Below, in pieces: positions 1 through 9,988 of a DNA stretch of 64,000 nucleotides. The translations under genes were made by a program, and so were the position numbers. The DNA lies in NCBI RefSeq assembly GCF_000421705.1, contig NZ_ATXN01000002.1:62001-126000 (forward strand), read 5' to 3'. The DNA is from Brevundimonas naejangsanensis DSM 23858 (lineage in GTDB: Bacteria; Pseudomonadota; Alphaproteobacteria; Caulobacterales; Caulobacteraceae). The notes beneath the pieces are model-generated. The model was not told the DNA's origin, made no database searches, and saw only the letters and a list, made by a program, of their open reading frames with translations. Each line of letters starts with the position of its first letter. The first letter of the stretch is position 1.

Positions 1-67
1 TCGTCTATGATGAGCCGCCGATTCACTTCGCGCGGATGCTAACCCCTGTATCCACGGACCCCTGATC

Positions 68-805
68 ATGCCCGACGCCCCCTCTGAGTTTCGTTACAAG
101 CGCGTCCTGCTGAAGGTCTCGGGCGAGGTCCTGATGGGCGATCAGCCCTATGGCATCGACATGAAGACGGTGGATGTGGTCGCCGCCGCCGTTGCCGCCG
201 TGGCGCGTCAGGGCGTCGAAATCTGCCTGGTCATCGGCGGGGGCAATATCTTCCGTGGCCTGTCCAAGGCGGCCGAGGGCATGGACCGCGCCAACGCCGA
301 CTACATGGGCATGCTGGCCACCATCATGAACGCCCTGGCCATGCAGGGCGCGCTGGAGAAGATCGGCGTCGATACGCGGGTTCAGAGCGCCATTCCGATG
401 GCCGCGATCGCCGAGCCCTACATCCGTCGCCGCGCGCTGCGTCACCTTGAAAAGGGCCGGGTGGTGATCTTCGCCGCCGGCGTGGGCGCGCCCTTCTTCA
501 CCACGGACTCCGGCGCCGCGCTGCGGGCGGCCGAGATGGGCTGCGACGCCTTGCTAAAGGGCACCAGCGTTGATGGCGTCTACACGGCCGATCCGAAGAA
601 GGACCCGACGGCCACCCGCTATGAAACGCTGACCTATCAGGATGTCCTGGCCAAGGACCTGCGGGTCATGGACGCTTCGGCCATCGCCCTGATGCGCGAC
701 AGCGGCATTCCGATCGTGGTCTTCTCGATTCGCGAGGAAGGTTCGCTGCACAAGACCTTGACGGGGCAGGGGACCTATACCGTCATCACCAACAAGCCCG
801 CCTGA
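68..805 (+). CDS. pyrH: UMP kinase
   Basis: Uridylate kinase of the bacterial hexameric amino-acid-kinase-fold family; it phosphorylates UMP to UDP in the cytoplasm, upstream of CTP synthase (pyrG lies further along this window). The 245-aa product has the usual family length. The N-terminal LLKVSGE segment, the IGGGNIFRG nucleotide-binding loop and the late TDSGAALRA segment are all present. It heads the pyrH-frr-uppS-cdsA-dxr-rseP-bamA run, a standard alphaproteobacterial order. The ATG has only a weak ribosome binding site. The upstream 67 bases hold no other gene. Confidence 0.97.
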   Translation: MPDAPSEFRYKRVLLKVSGEVLMGDQPYGIDMKTVDVVAAAVAAVARQGVEICLVIGGGNIFRGLSKAAEGMDRANADYMGMLATIMNALAMQGALEKIGVDTRVQSAIPMAAIAEPYIRRRALRHLEKGRVVIFAAGVGAPFFTTDSGAALRAAEMGCDALLKGTSVDGVYTADPKKDPTATRYETLTYQDVLAKDLRVMDASAIALMRDSGIPIVVFSIREEGSLHKTLTGQGTYTVITNKPA

Positions 806-845
806 GCGGCTTCGCTATTCAACGACAGGACCAAGGACATTCGTC

Positions 846-1403
846 ATGGCCAAACCCGATCTCAAAACCTTTCGTGACCGGATGGAAAAGTCGGTCTCCT
901 CGCTGAAGGATGACTATGCGGGCCTGCGCACGGGCCGCGCCAACGCGGGCCTGCTGGAGCCGGTCGTCGTCGAAGCCTATGGCGCGACCTCGCCGCTGAC
1001 CGCCGTCGCCGCTATCAGCGTGCCGGAACCGCGCATGATCTCGGTCAGCGTCTGGGACAAGGGCATGGTGGTCTCGGTCGAGAAGGCGATCCGCTCCGCG
1101 GGCCTGGGCCTGAACCCGATCGTCGACGGCCAGAACCTGCGTATTCCGATCCCGCCGCTGACCGAAGAGCGCCGTAAGGACCTCGCCAAGCTGGCCGCGA
1201 AATACGCCGAGGACAAGAAGATCGCTGTGCGCAACGTGCGCCGCGACGCCAACGACGAGCTGAAGAAGGCTGAAAAGGCCGGCGATATCAGCCAGGATGA
1301 ACAGAAGAAGATGGAAGCTGAGGTCCAGAAGGACACTGACGCCGCCATCAAGCGCATCGACGAGACCTTGAAGGCCAAGGAAGTCGAGATCATGCAGGTC
1401 TGA
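846..1403 (+). CDS. frr: Ribosome recycling factor
   Basis: Splits post-termination ribosomes together with EF-G so that subunits can be reused. At 185 aa it has the normal length, with the early LRTGRAN segment, the central [14 protein letters not shown] hinge region and a long charged C-terminal helix typical of RRF. It starts 40 nt after pyrH with a good AAGGA site before the ATG and is almost certainly co-transcribed with it. Confidence 0.97.
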   Translation: MAKPDLKTFRDRMEKSVSSLKDDYAGLRTGRANAGLLEPVVVEAYGATSPLTAVAAISVPEPRMISVSVWDKGMVVSVEKAIRSAGLGLNPIVDGQNLRIPIPPLTEERRKDLAKLAAKYAEDKKIAVRNVRRDANDELKKAEKAGDISQDEQKKMEAEVQKDTDAAIKRIDETLKAKEVEIMQV

Positions 1404-1437
1404 CGCCCGCGTCAGGTCTGTCCAAGGAAGGTCTCAT

Positions 1438-2196
1438 ATGTCGGCCGAGCCCGTCGCCACGGCGCCTGCAAAGGGGCCTCGTCACGTCGCCCTGATCATG
1501 GACGGCAACGGCCGCTGGGCGCAGCGACGGGGCCTTCCGCGCGCCGTGGGTCACCGCGAGGGGGTCCAGGCCCTGCGCCGGACCATCAAGGCCGCGCCTG
1601 AACTGGGCGTGCAGTGCCTGACGGTGTTCGGCTTCTCGACCGAGAACTGGAGCCGTCCGGCCGACGAGGTGTCCGACCTCATGGGGCTGGTGCGCGCCTT
1701 CGTCGGCAGTGATCTGAAGCGGCTGGAGGCTGCGGGCGTGCGGGTCAAGGTGCTGGGGCGCCGCAAGGGCCTGCCTGAGGACATCGCCGGCATCGTCGCG
1801 CGGGCCGAGGCGCAGACGGCCCACAACGACAAATTCCTGCTGCAGGTGGCCTTCAACTATGGCGGCCGCGCGGATCTGGCCGATGCGGCCCAGCGGCTGG
1901 TCGATCGCGCCCGCGCGGGCGAGGACATCGTCGTCGACGAAGAGGCGCTGGGCGCCGGTTTGTCGACGGCCGGGGCGCCGCCGGTCGATCTGATCGTGCG
2001 GACCTCGGGCGAGCAGCGTCTGTCCAACTTCCTGTTGTGGGAGGCGGCGTACGCCGAGATGGTTTTCCAAGACATCCTGTGGCCGGACTACGGCGCTGAA
2101 GCCCTGGCCGAGGCCATCGCCCAGTTCGCCTGTCGCCAGCGTCGTTATGGCGGGCGCGAGGTCATGGACACGGCTTATGGCGAGGCGGCGGTCTGA
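1438..2196 (+). CDS. uppS: Isoprenyl transferase (undecaprenyl diphosphate synthase)
   Basis: Cis-prenyltransferase that extends farnesyl diphosphate with isopentenyl diphosphate to make the C55 lipid carrier for peptidoglycan and surface polysaccharides. The LIMDGNGRWA motif places the catalytic Asp at residue 22. The later FSTENWSRP and RTSGEQRLSNFLLWE motifs are the family signatures. The length of 252 aa is normal. An AAGGAAGG ribosome binding site precedes the ATG. The stop codon is followed immediately by the cdsA start. Confidence 0.96.
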   Translation: MSAEPVATAPAKGPRHVALIMDGNGRWAQRRGLPRAVGHREGVQALRRTIKAAPELGVQCLTVFGFSTENWSRPADEVSDLMGLVRAFVGSDLKRLEAAGVRVKVLGRRKGLPEDIAGIVARAEAQTAHNDKFLLQVAFNYGGRADLADAAQRLVDRARAGEDIVVDEEALGAGLSTAGAPPVDLIVRTSGEQRLSNFLLWEAAYAEMVFQDILWPDYGAEALAEAIAQFACRQRRYGGREVMDTAYGEAAV

Positions 2197-2197
2197 T

Positions 2198-3016
2198 ATG
2201 GCGCTGAAGCCTCGCGACATCGCCCTGCGCGCCGCCTCTGCGGTCGTACTGGCCCCGGCGGCGGTTCTGGCGACCTGGGCCGGCGGCGACTGGTTCTGCG
2301 CCCTGGTGGTGGCGGGCGCGGTGCTGCTGGCGTTTGAATGGGCGCGGATGTGCGCGCCCAGGCTGTGGCGACCGATCGGTATCGGCGTGGCCCTGGCCCT
2401 GGTCGTGGCGGTGATCGCCGCCCACGTCGGCCAGATTTCCCTGGCCCTAGTGCTTATGGTGTTCGGAGCGCTGGCGGCGGGTCTGTTCGCCCGAACGCGC
2501 GGCGAGTCGGCGCTCGATACGGCCTATGGCGTGCTGTATCTCGGCTGGCCCTGCGTCCTGCTGATCTGGCTGCGCGACCTGCATGAGGTGCAGGGGCTGT
2601 ACTGGACCGTGCTGGTCTTCGCCGTGGCATGGTCGGCGGACATTCTGGCCTATCTGGTCGGCAGCTTCGTCGGCGGCCCCAAGCTGTGGCCGCGCTTTTC
2701 GCCGAACAAGACATGGTCCGGCTTCATCGGCGGGCTGACCGCTGGGATGATCGCCGGCGCCGCGATGGCGGGCTGGCTGGATATGGGGATGCTGACCGCT
2801 GTCTGGGGCGGGGTGCTGGGCCTGGCCGCCGCCCTGGCCACTATGGGCGGCGATCTGTGGGAGTCGGCGCTGAAGCGGCGTTTCGGGGTCAAGGACGCGG
2901 GCAATCTGATTCCGGGCCACGGAGGCCTGCTTGACCGCGTCGACGGCCTGATGTTCGCCGTGGTCGTGGTCGCCGCCGGGCGCCTGATCGTCCTCATGCT
3001 GGAGCGGGCGGCGTGA
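2198..3016 (+). CDS. cdsA: Phosphatidate cytidylyltransferase
   Basis: Inner-membrane enzyme making CDP-diacylglycerol from phosphatidate and CTP for phospholipid synthesis. The 272-aa product is mostly hydrophobic, with several membrane segments, and carries the C-terminal CdsA signature around residues 220-250 ([18 protein letters not shown], then DRVDG). I place the start at 2198, directly after the uppS stop; a longer frame beginning at 2147 would overlap uppS and adds a non-family N-terminus. The stop overlaps the dxr GTG start. Confidence 0.95.
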   Translation: MALKPRDIALRAASAVVLAPAAVLATWAGGDWFCALVVAGAVLLAFEWARMCAPRLWRPIGIGVALALVVAVIAAHVGQISLALVLMVFGALAAGLFARTRGESALDTAYGVLYLGWPCVLLIWLRDLHEVQGLYWTVLVFAVAWSADILAYLVGSFVGGPKLWPRFSPNKTWSGFIGGLTAGMIAGAAMAGWLDMGMLTAVWGGVLGLAAALATMGGDLWESALKRRFGVKDAGNLIPGHGGLLDRVDGLMFAVVVVAAGRLIVLMLERAA

Positions 3017-4209
3017 TCGCGCGGCGCGTGACGGTTCTGGGCTCGACGGGGTCCGTCGGCTCGTCGACGCTGGACCTGATGGAGCAGGCGCAAGGCGCGG
3101 GCTCTGCGCGGTTCGAGGTCGAGGCCCTGACCGGCGGCGCCAATATCGCCCGGCTGGTCGAGCAGGCGCGCCGCTGGCGCCCGCGCATCGCTGTGACAGC
3201 CGATCCCGCGCGGCTGAATGAACTGCGCGAAGCGCTGAGGGGAACAGGGATCGAAACGGCGGCCGGTCCTGGCGCCATTGTCGAGGCGGCCACGCGGCCA
3301 GCCGACTGGATCATGGCCTCCATCGTCGGGGCGGCGGGCCTGCGCTCGGCCTGGGCGGCGGCGGGAACCGGAGCGACCTTGGCCCTGGCCAATAAGGAGA
3401 GCCTGGTCTGCTGCGGTCCGACGTTGATCGAGCGGGTCCGGCGCAGCGGCGGCCAGTTGATCCCGGTTGATTCCGAGCATTCCGCCATCTTTCAGGTCTT
3501 CCCCTTTGAGGCGCCCGAGCGCGTGTCCAAGCTGGTGCTGACGGCCTCGGGCGGGCCGTTCCGCACCTTGCCGCGCGCCGCCATGACGCGGATCACGCCC
3601 GAACAGGCGGTCGCCCATCCGAACTGGAGTATGGGCGCCAAGATCTCAGTCGACAGCGCCACCATGGCCAACAAGGGGCTGGAACTGATCGAGGCCGCCT
3701 ATCTGTTCGACATGCCGGGCGAGCGGGTCGATGTGGTGGTCCACCCGGAATCAATCATCCACAGCCTTGTGGAATATGTGGACGGTTCGACCCTGGCCCA
3801 GATGGGTCCGCCGGACATGAAGACGCCGATCGCCTGCGCCCTGTCCTGGCCGGATCGGCTGGCCTGGCCTGCGCCCAAGCTGGACCTGGCGTCGTTGGGG
3901 CGGCTGACGTTCGAGGCTCCCGACGAGGCGCGCTTTCCGGCCCTGAGGCTGGCGCGCGAAGCCTTGGCCGCAGGCGGCGCATCGCCGATCGTCTTCAATG
4001 CAGCCAACGAAGTGGCGGCTCTGGCGTTTCTTGACCGAAGGCTGGGCTTTCTCAATATTGCCGCAGTCGTCGCCGACACCCTTGAGAAGGCGACCAGCGC
4101 GGGCGTGTCTTGCGGTTCGGACGATGCCTGCGACGCGGCTCTGGCCGTCGATGCGCAGGCGCGGCGGATTGCGGGCGACGTCATCGCCTCGCTGAACATG
4201 GCTGCCTGA
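3013..4209 (+). CDS. dxr: 1-deoxy-D-xylulose 5-phosphate reductoisomerase
   Basis: Second step of the MEP isoprenoid pathway: NADPH-dependent rearrangement of DXP to MEP. It supplies isopentenyl diphosphate used by uppS just upstream. The N-terminal [15 protein letters not shown] is the NADPH-binding loop. [20 protein letters not shown] and the [17 protein letters not shown] segment contain the metal- and substrate-binding residues. Length 398 aa is normal. It begins with GTG in a GTGA overlap with the cdsA stop, which indicates translational coupling. Confidence 0.96.
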   Translation: MIARRVTVLGSTGSVGSSTLDLMEQAQGAGSARFEVEALTGGANIARLVEQARRWRPRIAVTADPARLNELREALRGTGIETAAGPGAIVEAATRPADWIMASIVGAAGLRSAWAAAGTGATLALANKESLVCCGPTLIERVRRSGGQLIPVDSEHSAIFQVFPFEAPERVSKLVLTASGGPFRTLPRAAMTRITPEQAVAHPNWSMGAKISVDSATMANKGLELIEAAYLFDMPGERVDVVVHPESIIHSLVEYVDGSTLAQMGPPDMKTPIACALSWPDRLAWPAPKLDLASLGRLTFEAPDEARFPALRLAREALAAGGASPIVFNAANEVAALAFLDRRLGFLNIAAVVADTLEKATSAGVSCGSDDACDAALAVDAQARRIAGDVIASLNMAA

Positions 4210-4222
4210 GGGCGCAGGAGAG

Positions 4223-5449
4223 ATGAGCGGCATGATAGGCGTGATCAGCCAGATTCTGACCTATGTCGTGCCGTTTCTGCTCGTTCTGACGTTGGTCGTG
4301 ACGGTGCATGAACTGGGGCATTTCCTGACCGCGCGCGCCTTTGGCGTGAAGATGGATCGCTTCGCCATCGGCTTTGGCCGCGCCATCTTCAAACGCACTG
4401 ACAAACACGGCGTCGAATGGCGCGTGGGCTGGCTGCCGCTGGGCGGCTACGTCAAGTTCTCCGGCGATCTGGATGCCACCGGCGTGCCCGACCGTGCGGG
4501 GCTGGAGACGATGCGCCAGGCGTTGACGGTCAAGCACGGACCGGGCGCCGAGCGCGATTATCTGTATTTCAAGCCGCTGTGGCAGCGCGCCCTGGTCGTG
4601 GCGGGCGGCCCGTTCGCCAACTTCGTCCTGGCCATCTTCATCTTCACACTGCTGTTCAGCCTGGTCGGCGTCGAGCTTCGTCCGGCGCGGGTGATGCAGG
4701 TGCAGGCGGGATCGCCCGCCGCCGCCGCCGGCTTCCAGCAGGGCGACCTGATCACTCACGTCAACGGCAAGCTGATTGCCGATGGCGGCGAGGTGACGCG
4801 CGTTGTGGCTCTGAGCAGCGGAGATCCGGTGCGCTTCACCGTCGAGCGCGGCGATCAGGCGGTGCAACTGACCGCTACGCCTGAGCGCCGGGTTGAGACT
4901 GATCGCATCGCGGGTCGCGTCACCGTCGGCCGCATCGGTCTGGCCCTGGGTTCGACCCGCGACGAGATTCGTCATGTCCGTTACGGCCCGATCGCAGCTG
5001 TGGGGCAGGGCGTGCGCGAGACGGGCGCCATCCTGAATACGACCCTGACCTATATCGGCCGCATCTTCACGGGCCGCGAGTCGGGCGATCAGTTCAGCGG
5101 GCCGCTGGGCATCGCCAAGGCTTCGGGCGCCCTGACCAACGCCGCCGTGGCGGCCAATCCCGAGCCCTGGGCCATTGTTCGCAATCTGTTGCTGACGCTG
5201 ACGAGCTTCGCGGCCATACTTTCGGTCGGAATCGGCTTTTTAAATCTGATGCCCATTCCCGTTCTGGATGGGGGGCACCTGCTGTTCTACGCTTATGAAG
5301 CCGTGGCGCGCCGTCCGATGGCGGCCAGGGTGCAGGAAGCGGGGTACCGGGTCGGTCTTGCTTTGCTGGCGAGTTTGATGTTGTTCGCGACCTGGAACGA
5401 TCTGCAGAAGCTCAATCTCTTCAAATTCCTCGGCGGGCTCGTCTCGTGA
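4223..5449 (+). CDS. rseP: RIP metalloprotease (site-2 protease)
   Basis: Intramembrane zinc protease that in related bacteria cuts anti-sigma factors and remnant signal peptides within the inner membrane. The 408-aa protein has the HELGH zinc motif at residues 29-33 in the first membrane helix, a central PDZ region (roughly residues 155-230, with GSPAAAAGFQQGD) and the C-terminal LNLMPIPVLDGGH motif with the third metal ligand. A GCAGGAG ribosome binding site precedes the ATG. Location immediately before bamA is conserved in proteobacteria and fits envelope-stress control. Confidence 0.95.
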   Translation: MSGMIGVISQILTYVVPFLLVLTLVVTVHELGHFLTARAFGVKMDRFAIGFGRAIFKRTDKHGVEWRVGWLPLGGYVKFSGDLDATGVPDRAGLETMRQALTVKHGPGAERDYLYFKPLWQRALVVAGGPFANFVLAIFIFTLLFSLVGVELRPARVMQVQAGSPAAAAGFQQGDLITHVNGKLIADGGEVTRVVALSSGDPVRFTVERGDQAVQLTATPERRVETDRIAGRVTVGRIGLALGSTRDEIRHVRYGPIAAVGQGVRETGAILNTTLTYIGRIFTGRESGDQFSGPLGIAKASGALTNAAVAANPEPWAIVRNLLLTLTSFAAILSVGIGFLNLMPIPVLDGGHLLFYAYEAVARRPMAARVQEAGYRVGLALLASLMLFATWNDLQKLNLFKFLGGLVS

Positions 5450-5477
5450 GCCGACGCCAGCCCCCGATGGTACCCGC

Positions 5478-7880
5478 ATGAATCAAAACGACAGTCGCCT
5501 CATGACCCAGACCCGTGGCCGCATTCTCGGGGTCAGCGCCCTAGCCCTGACCTTCGCCGCCGGCCTCGCGAGCCCTGCGCTGGCCCAACAGACGCCCAAC
5601 GTCGTGGTTCAGGAAGCGCCGCCCCAGGCCGATCGCGCCGTGGTGAACCGTATCGTGGTGCGCGGCAATGAGCGGATCGACCAGACGACGGTCCTGTCCT
5701 ATCTGCCGATTCAGCCGGGCGACACCATCGACGCCGTGACCATCGACGTGGCGGTGCGGACCTTGTCGCGCACAGGTCTGTTCGCCGACGTTCAACTGGG
5801 CCTGCAGGCGAACGGCGATCTGATCGTCGAGATCGCCGAGAACCCGATCATCAACCAGGTGACGTTCGAGGGTAACAAGGCGCTGGCTGAGAAGAAGCTG
5901 CGCGACGAGGTCACGATCCGCCCGCGCGGCATCTACACCCGCGCCCGGGTTCAGGAAGACGTCGGCAAGATCGTCGAACTTTACCGCCTGTCGGGCCGCA
6001 TCTCGGCGACGGTGACGCCTAAGCTAGTCCAACTGGATCAGAACCGCGTCGACGTGGTGTTCGAGATCGACGAGGGCCCCGAGACGGGCATCGCCGCCAT
6101 CACCTTCCTGGGCAATCGAGCATTTTCGGACAGCGACCTGGCCGGGGTCATGGTGACGAAGACCTCCAAATGGTGGCGGCTGTTCAGCTCCAACGACAAC
6201 TACGATCCGAACCGGCTGGATTACGACCGGGAACAGCTGCGCAAATTCTATACGAACCGCGGCTATTACGACTTCCGCATCCTGTCGTCGGTGGCTGAGC
6301 TGAAGCCGGACAACAGCGCCTTCGGCGTCACCGTCACGGTGGACGAGGGCGACCGCTACAACTTCGGCGAGATCAAGGTCGTCACCGAGAATGACCGGCT
6401 GAACGGCGACTTCCTGCAGTTGCTGCTGCCGATCCGCAAGGGCGATCTGTATGAAAGCGATCGCATTCAGGCGGCGGTCGACACCCTGACCTTCGCCGCT
6501 GGCTCGGCCGGTTACGCCTTCGTCGAGATCAACCCGACCTATCGCGCGGATCCTGAAACCGATACCGTCAACGTCACCTTCAACGTGCGTGAAGGCCAGC
6601 GCGTCTACATCGACCGCATCAATGTAGTCGGCAACACCCGCACGCTGGACACCGTCATCCGCCGCGAACTGATGGTGGGCGAAGGCGACGCCTTCAACCG
6701 CTCGCTGGTCGAGCGTTCGCGCAACAACCTGCGCGCCCTGGGCTTCTTCAAGGACGTCAAGATCGAAGAGACGCGCGGCAGCGCGCCGGACCGCTCGGTC
6801 GTCAACGTGACCGTCGAAGAACAGCCCACCGGCGAGTTGTCGGTCGGGGCAGGTTTCAGCTCGGTCGACTCCTTCGTGCTGAACCTGGGCATCACCGAGC
6901 GCAACTTCCGCGGTCGCGGCCAGAACGTCGTGGCCCGCGCCGAATGGGGTTCGCTGCGTCAGCAGATCGACTTCCGCTTCACCGAGCCCAAGTTCCTGGG
7001 GCGCGACGTGCGGGCGGGCTTCGACCTGTTCCACACCCGCTACGACCTCAGCAAATATTCGTCCTATGACTATCGCTCTACGGGCGGCGGGGTGCGTGTA
7101 ACTTATCCGCTGAACGGCTACGCCAGCTTCAGCGCTCGCTACTTCCTGAAGAGCGATGAAGTCGTCATCCCGTACGGCTATTGCGGGGGCGTCGGCGCCG
7201 GCTCGTCGGCCTTGTGCGATCAGGCAGGGTCGTTCCTGAACTCCTCGGCGGGCTATACCTTGCTGGTCAACCGCCTGAACGATCCGGTGCGCCCGACGCG
7301 CGGCTGGACGGCCTCCCTGCGTCAGGACTTTGCCGGCATCGGCGGGGACGTGAACTACATCAGGACCGAGGCGGACGCCTCCTGGTACTATGGCATCCGT
7401 CCGAACTGGGTGGTCAGTTTCCAGGGCCAGACGGGTTATGTCAGCGGGTGGAACGGCGATCCGATCCGGATCAACGACCGCTTCTTCAAGGGCGGCAACA
7501 CCTTCCGCGGCTTTGAGACGGCGGGCATGGGCTCGCGCGATCTGACCACGACGGACGCCCTGGGCGGCAACTTCTACGCCATCGGTACGGTCGAACTGAC
7601 CGTGCCGAACATGCTGCCCGATGAATACGGCATCAAGACCTCGCTGTTCGCGGACGTCGGCACGATCGGCAAGCTGGATGACCGTTATCTGGTCGACCCG
7701 TCGACGGGGCTTCGCAACCCCAACATCGTCGACGACCTGGCCTTGCGCGCGGCGGCGGGCATCAGCATCCACTGGCGTTCGCCGATGGGGCCGATCCGTT
7801 TCGACCTTTCCAAGGTTCTGGCCCGCGAAGACTACGACAAGACCGAGACGTTCCGCTTCTCGACCTCCACCCAATTCTAA
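5478..7880 (+). CDS. bamA: Outer membrane protein assembly factor BamA
   Basis: Central Omp85 component of the BAM complex, which folds beta-barrel proteins into the outer membrane. The 800-aa product starts with a signal peptide ending near ALAQQ (about residue 38), followed by five POTRA repeats to about residue 450 and a C-terminal 16-strand barrel ending in phenylalanine. The barrel carries the RGF substrate-lid motif (TFRGFET). A second in-frame ATG at 5502 would still leave a usable signal peptide. Skp follows 34 nt downstream. Confidence 0.96.
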   Translation: MNQNDSRLMTQTRGRILGVSALALTFAAGLASPALAQQTPNVVVQEAPPQADRAVVNRIVVRGNERIDQTTVLSYLPIQPGDTIDAVTIDVAVRTLSRTGLFADVQLGLQANGDLIVEIAENPIINQVTFEGNKALAEKKLRDEVTIRPRGIYTRARVQEDVGKIVELYRLSGRISATVTPKLVQLDQNRVDVVFEIDEGPETGIAAITFLGNRAFSDSDLAGVMVTKTSKWWRLFSSNDNYDPNRLDYDREQLRKFYTNRGYYDFRILSSVAELKPDNSAFGVTVTVDEGDRYNFGEIKVVTENDRLNGDFLQLLLPIRKGDLYESDRIQAAVDTLTFAAGSAGYAFVEINPTYRADPETDTVNVTFNVREGQRVYIDRINVVGNTRTLDTVIRRELMVGEGDAFNRSLVERSRNNLRALGFFKDVKIEETRGSAPDRSVVNVTVEEQPTGELSVGAGFSSVDSFVLNLGITERNFRGRGQNVVARAEWGSLRQQIDFRFTEPKFLGRDVRAGFDLFHTRYDLSKYSSYDYRSTGGGVRVTYPLNGYASFSARYFLKSDEVVIPYGYCGGVGAGSSALCDQAGSFLNSSAGYTLLVNRLNDPVRPTRGWTASLRQDFAGIGGDVNYIRTEADASWYYGIRPNWVVSFQGQTGYVSGWNGDPIRINDRFFKGGNTFRGFETAGMGSRDLTTTDALGGNFYAIGTVELTVPNMLPDEYGIKTSLFADVGTIGKLDDRYLVDPSTGLRNPNIVDDLALRAAAGISIHWRSPMGPIRFDLSKVLAREDYDKTETFRFSTSTQF

Positions 7881-7914
7881 CTGCGGCCTGACCGCCGTCA
7901 CTAAGGCTTAGATT

Positions 7915-8499
7915 ATGAAACTCATCGCTATCGGCGCCTTCGCCCTCGCTTCGCTGACCGCCTCGGCTGCCCTGGCCCAGTCGCAGGGCCCGGCCAACCC
8001 CGGCCCGGTCATTCCCGGCGTCTGCGTCTATTTCAACCAGCGCGTTCTGGCCCAGTCGACTGTCGGCCAGGCCGTTCAGACCCGCATGGAACAGCTGGCG
8101 CAGGAAGTTCAGGGCGAAATCCAGCCCTACGCCACCACCATCCAGACCGAGGCTCAGGCCCTGCAGCAGGGTCAGGCGACCATCCCGGCTGACCAGATGA
8201 ACCAGCGCCGCCAGCAGCTGCAGCAGCGCATCCAGGAAGCCCAGCAACTGGAAGCCACGCGCGAGAACGAACTGCGTTACACCCTGGCTGAACAGCGCCG
8301 CAAGATTTCGGAAGCCATCGAGCCTCTGCTGGTCGCCGTCTATCAGGAGAAGGGCTGCGGCATCATGATCGACCGCGAGAGCGTCTTCATCCTGAACCCG
8401 GCCATGGACGTCACCGATACCGTGATCCAGCGCCTGAACGCCCAGCTGCCGACGCTGAGCTTTAACCGCATGCCGGTTCCGGCCCAGCCGCAGTCGTAA
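7915..8499 (+). CDS. skp: Skp/OmpH periplasmic chaperone
   Basis: OmpH-family periplasmic chaperone that carries unfolded outer-membrane proteins to BamA. The 194-aa precursor has a clear signal peptide cut after ALAQ (about residue 22). A long Gln-, Glu- and Arg-rich coiled-coil region at about residues 60-135 forms the tentacle arms. Position between bamA and lpxD is the classic arrangement. Family sequence conservation is low, so the call rests on size, coiled coil and context. Confidence 0.9.
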   Translation: MKLIAIGAFALASLTASAALAQSQGPANPGPVIPGVCVYFNQRVLAQSTVGQAVQTRMEQLAQEVQGEIQPYATTIQTEAQALQQGQATIPADQMNQRRQQLQQRIQEAQQLEATRENELRYTLAEQRRKISEAIEPLLVAVYQEKGCGIMIDRESVFILNPAMDVTDTVIQRLNAQLPTLSFNRMPVPAQPQS

Positions 8500-8507
8500 G
8501 ACGGGCC

Positions 8508-9527
8508 ATGCCCGATCCGAGGTTCTTCCAGACCCTGTCGCCCCTGACGGTCGCCGCCCTCGCCGAACACATCGGCGGGGAGGTGGTCCGGGGCGGCGAG
8601 GTCGTCATCTCGGCCGTTGCGCCCCTGTCCAGTGCGGACCGGGGCGCGATTGCGTTTCTGGGCGACCGCAAGTTCGCCGCCGCCCTGGCGCAGACCAAGG
8701 CGGGTTGCGTGATCGTGCCGCCGTCGGCCGTGGATGCGGCGCCCGCTGACGCCGCCGTCATCGTGTCGGGCGAGGCTCAGGCCGCCTGGGCGCGGGCATC
8801 GTCGCTGCTGCATCGGCCGATCCGTCTGGACCGCGCCATCACGGTCGCCGAGGCCGCCGAGGACGACACCGTTGTGGTCGAGCCGGGCGCCATTCTGGGC
8901 GAGGGCGTCCGCATCGGGCGCGGCACGCGCATCGGCGCCAACACCGTGATCGGACCGGGCGTCCAGATCGGCCGCGACTGCCTGATCAGCGCTGGCGTCA
9001 CTGTCGGCTTCGCCCTGCTGGGCGACCGGGTGAAGCTTCTGGCCGGCGCGCGCATAGGCGAGGCGGGCTTCGGCGCCGCCGGGTCGAAAGCCGGGCCGGT
9101 GGATATTCCCCAATTGGGTCGCGTCATCCTGCAGGACGGGGTGACGGTCGGGGCCAATTCCTGCATCGACCGGGGCGCCTATGACGACACCGTCATCGGC
9201 GAGAATACCAAGATCGATAATCTGGTCATGATCGGCCACAACTGCGTCATCGGCCGCAACAACCTGATGGCGGCGCACACCGGCATCTCGGGTTCGGTCA
9301 CCAGCGGCGATAACTGCATCTTCGGCGGCCGGGCGGGCGTGGGCGACCACATCACCATCGGCGAAGGCGCGCGCGTCGCGGCCGGCGGCGGCGTCCTGGC
9401 CGACATTCCGCCGGGCGAGATCTGGTCCGGCTATCCCGCCAAGCCTTTGCGCCAGTTCTTGCGCGAGACGGTCTGGCTGTCCAAACAGGCGTCCCAGAAG
9501 AAGGGCGCGAAGGAATCGAAAGAATGA
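8508..9527 (+). CDS. lpxD: UDP-3-O-(3-hydroxyacyl)glucosamine N-acyltransferase
   Basis: Third step of lipid A synthesis, adding a second hydroxyacyl chain from acyl-ACP. The 339-aa protein has an N-terminal uridine-binding domain (to about residue 110) followed by many hexapeptide repeats of the left-handed beta helix. The segment MIGHNCVIG contains the catalytic-type His, and AAHTGISGS follows. It begins 8 nt after skp and overlaps fabZ by 4 nt (ATGA). Confidence 0.96.
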   Translation: MPDPRFFQTLSPLTVAALAEHIGGEVVRGGEVVISAVAPLSSADRGAIAFLGDRKFAAALAQTKAGCVIVPPSAVDAAPADAAVIVSGEAQAAWARASSLLHRPIRLDRAITVAEAAEDDTVVVEPGAILGEGVRIGRGTRIGANTVIGPGVQIGRDCLISAGVTVGFALLGDRVKLLAGARIGEAGFGAAGSKAGPVDIPQLGRVILQDGVTVGANSCIDRGAYDDTVIGENTKIDNLVMIGHNCVIGRNNLMAAHTGISGSVTSGDNCIFGGRAGVGDHITIGEGARVAAGGGVLADIPPGEIWSGYPAKPLRQFLRETVWLSKQASQKKGAKESKE

Positions 9528-9988
9528 GCGAAGACAACAAGATCGATTACGCCGAGGTGATGCGTCGCCTGCCGCACCGCTATCCCTTCCTGTTGGTCGA
9601 CAAGGCGCAGGACTTCGTGGCGGCGACCTCCATCGTCGGCATCAAGAACGTCACCCACAACGAGCCCTTCTTCCCCGGCCACTTCCCGATCGACCCGGTC
9701 ATGCCGGGCGTGCTGATCGTCGAGGCCATGGCCCAGACGGGCGCGCTGCTGATGTCCAAGTCGCTGGACGTCGCGGTGGCCGACAAGGTCATCATGTTCA
9801 TGTCGATCGACGGAGTGCGCTTCCGCAAGCCCGCGCGTCCGGGCGACCAACTGCGCATGGAGGTCAAGGTCATCAAGGCGCGCGGCGACGCCTACAAGTT
9901 CCGCGGCGAGACTTTCATCGACGGCAAGCTGGCCGCCGAGGCCGAGTTCATGGCCATGGTCGTGACCGTGGCGGAGCCCGCCCAGTGA
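9524..9988 (+). CDS. fabZ: 3-hydroxyacyl-ACP dehydratase
   Basis: Hot-dog-fold dehydratase of type II fatty acid synthesis, which competes with LpxA and LpxD for 3-hydroxyacyl-ACP. At 154 aa it has the expected length. The HRYPFLLVD motif and FFPGHFPIDPVMPGVLIVEA with the catalytic His and Glu are intact. Start and stop both sit in 4-nt overlaps with lpxD and lpxA, so translation is likely coupled across lpxD-fabZ-lpxA. Confidence 0.97.
   Translation: MSEDNKIDYAEVMRRLPHRYPFLLVDKAQDFVAATSIVGIKNVTHNEPFFPGHFPIDPVMPGVLIVEAMAQTGALLMSKSLDVAVADKVIMFMSIDGVRFRKPARPGDQLRMEVKVIKARGDAYKFRGETFIDGKLAAEAEFMAMVVTVAEPAQ

Noticed and set aside
6024..7901. 625-codon minus-strand frame opposite bamA
   Set aside because: Mirror frame of bamA. 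The translation has no domain and the bamA frame is conserved.
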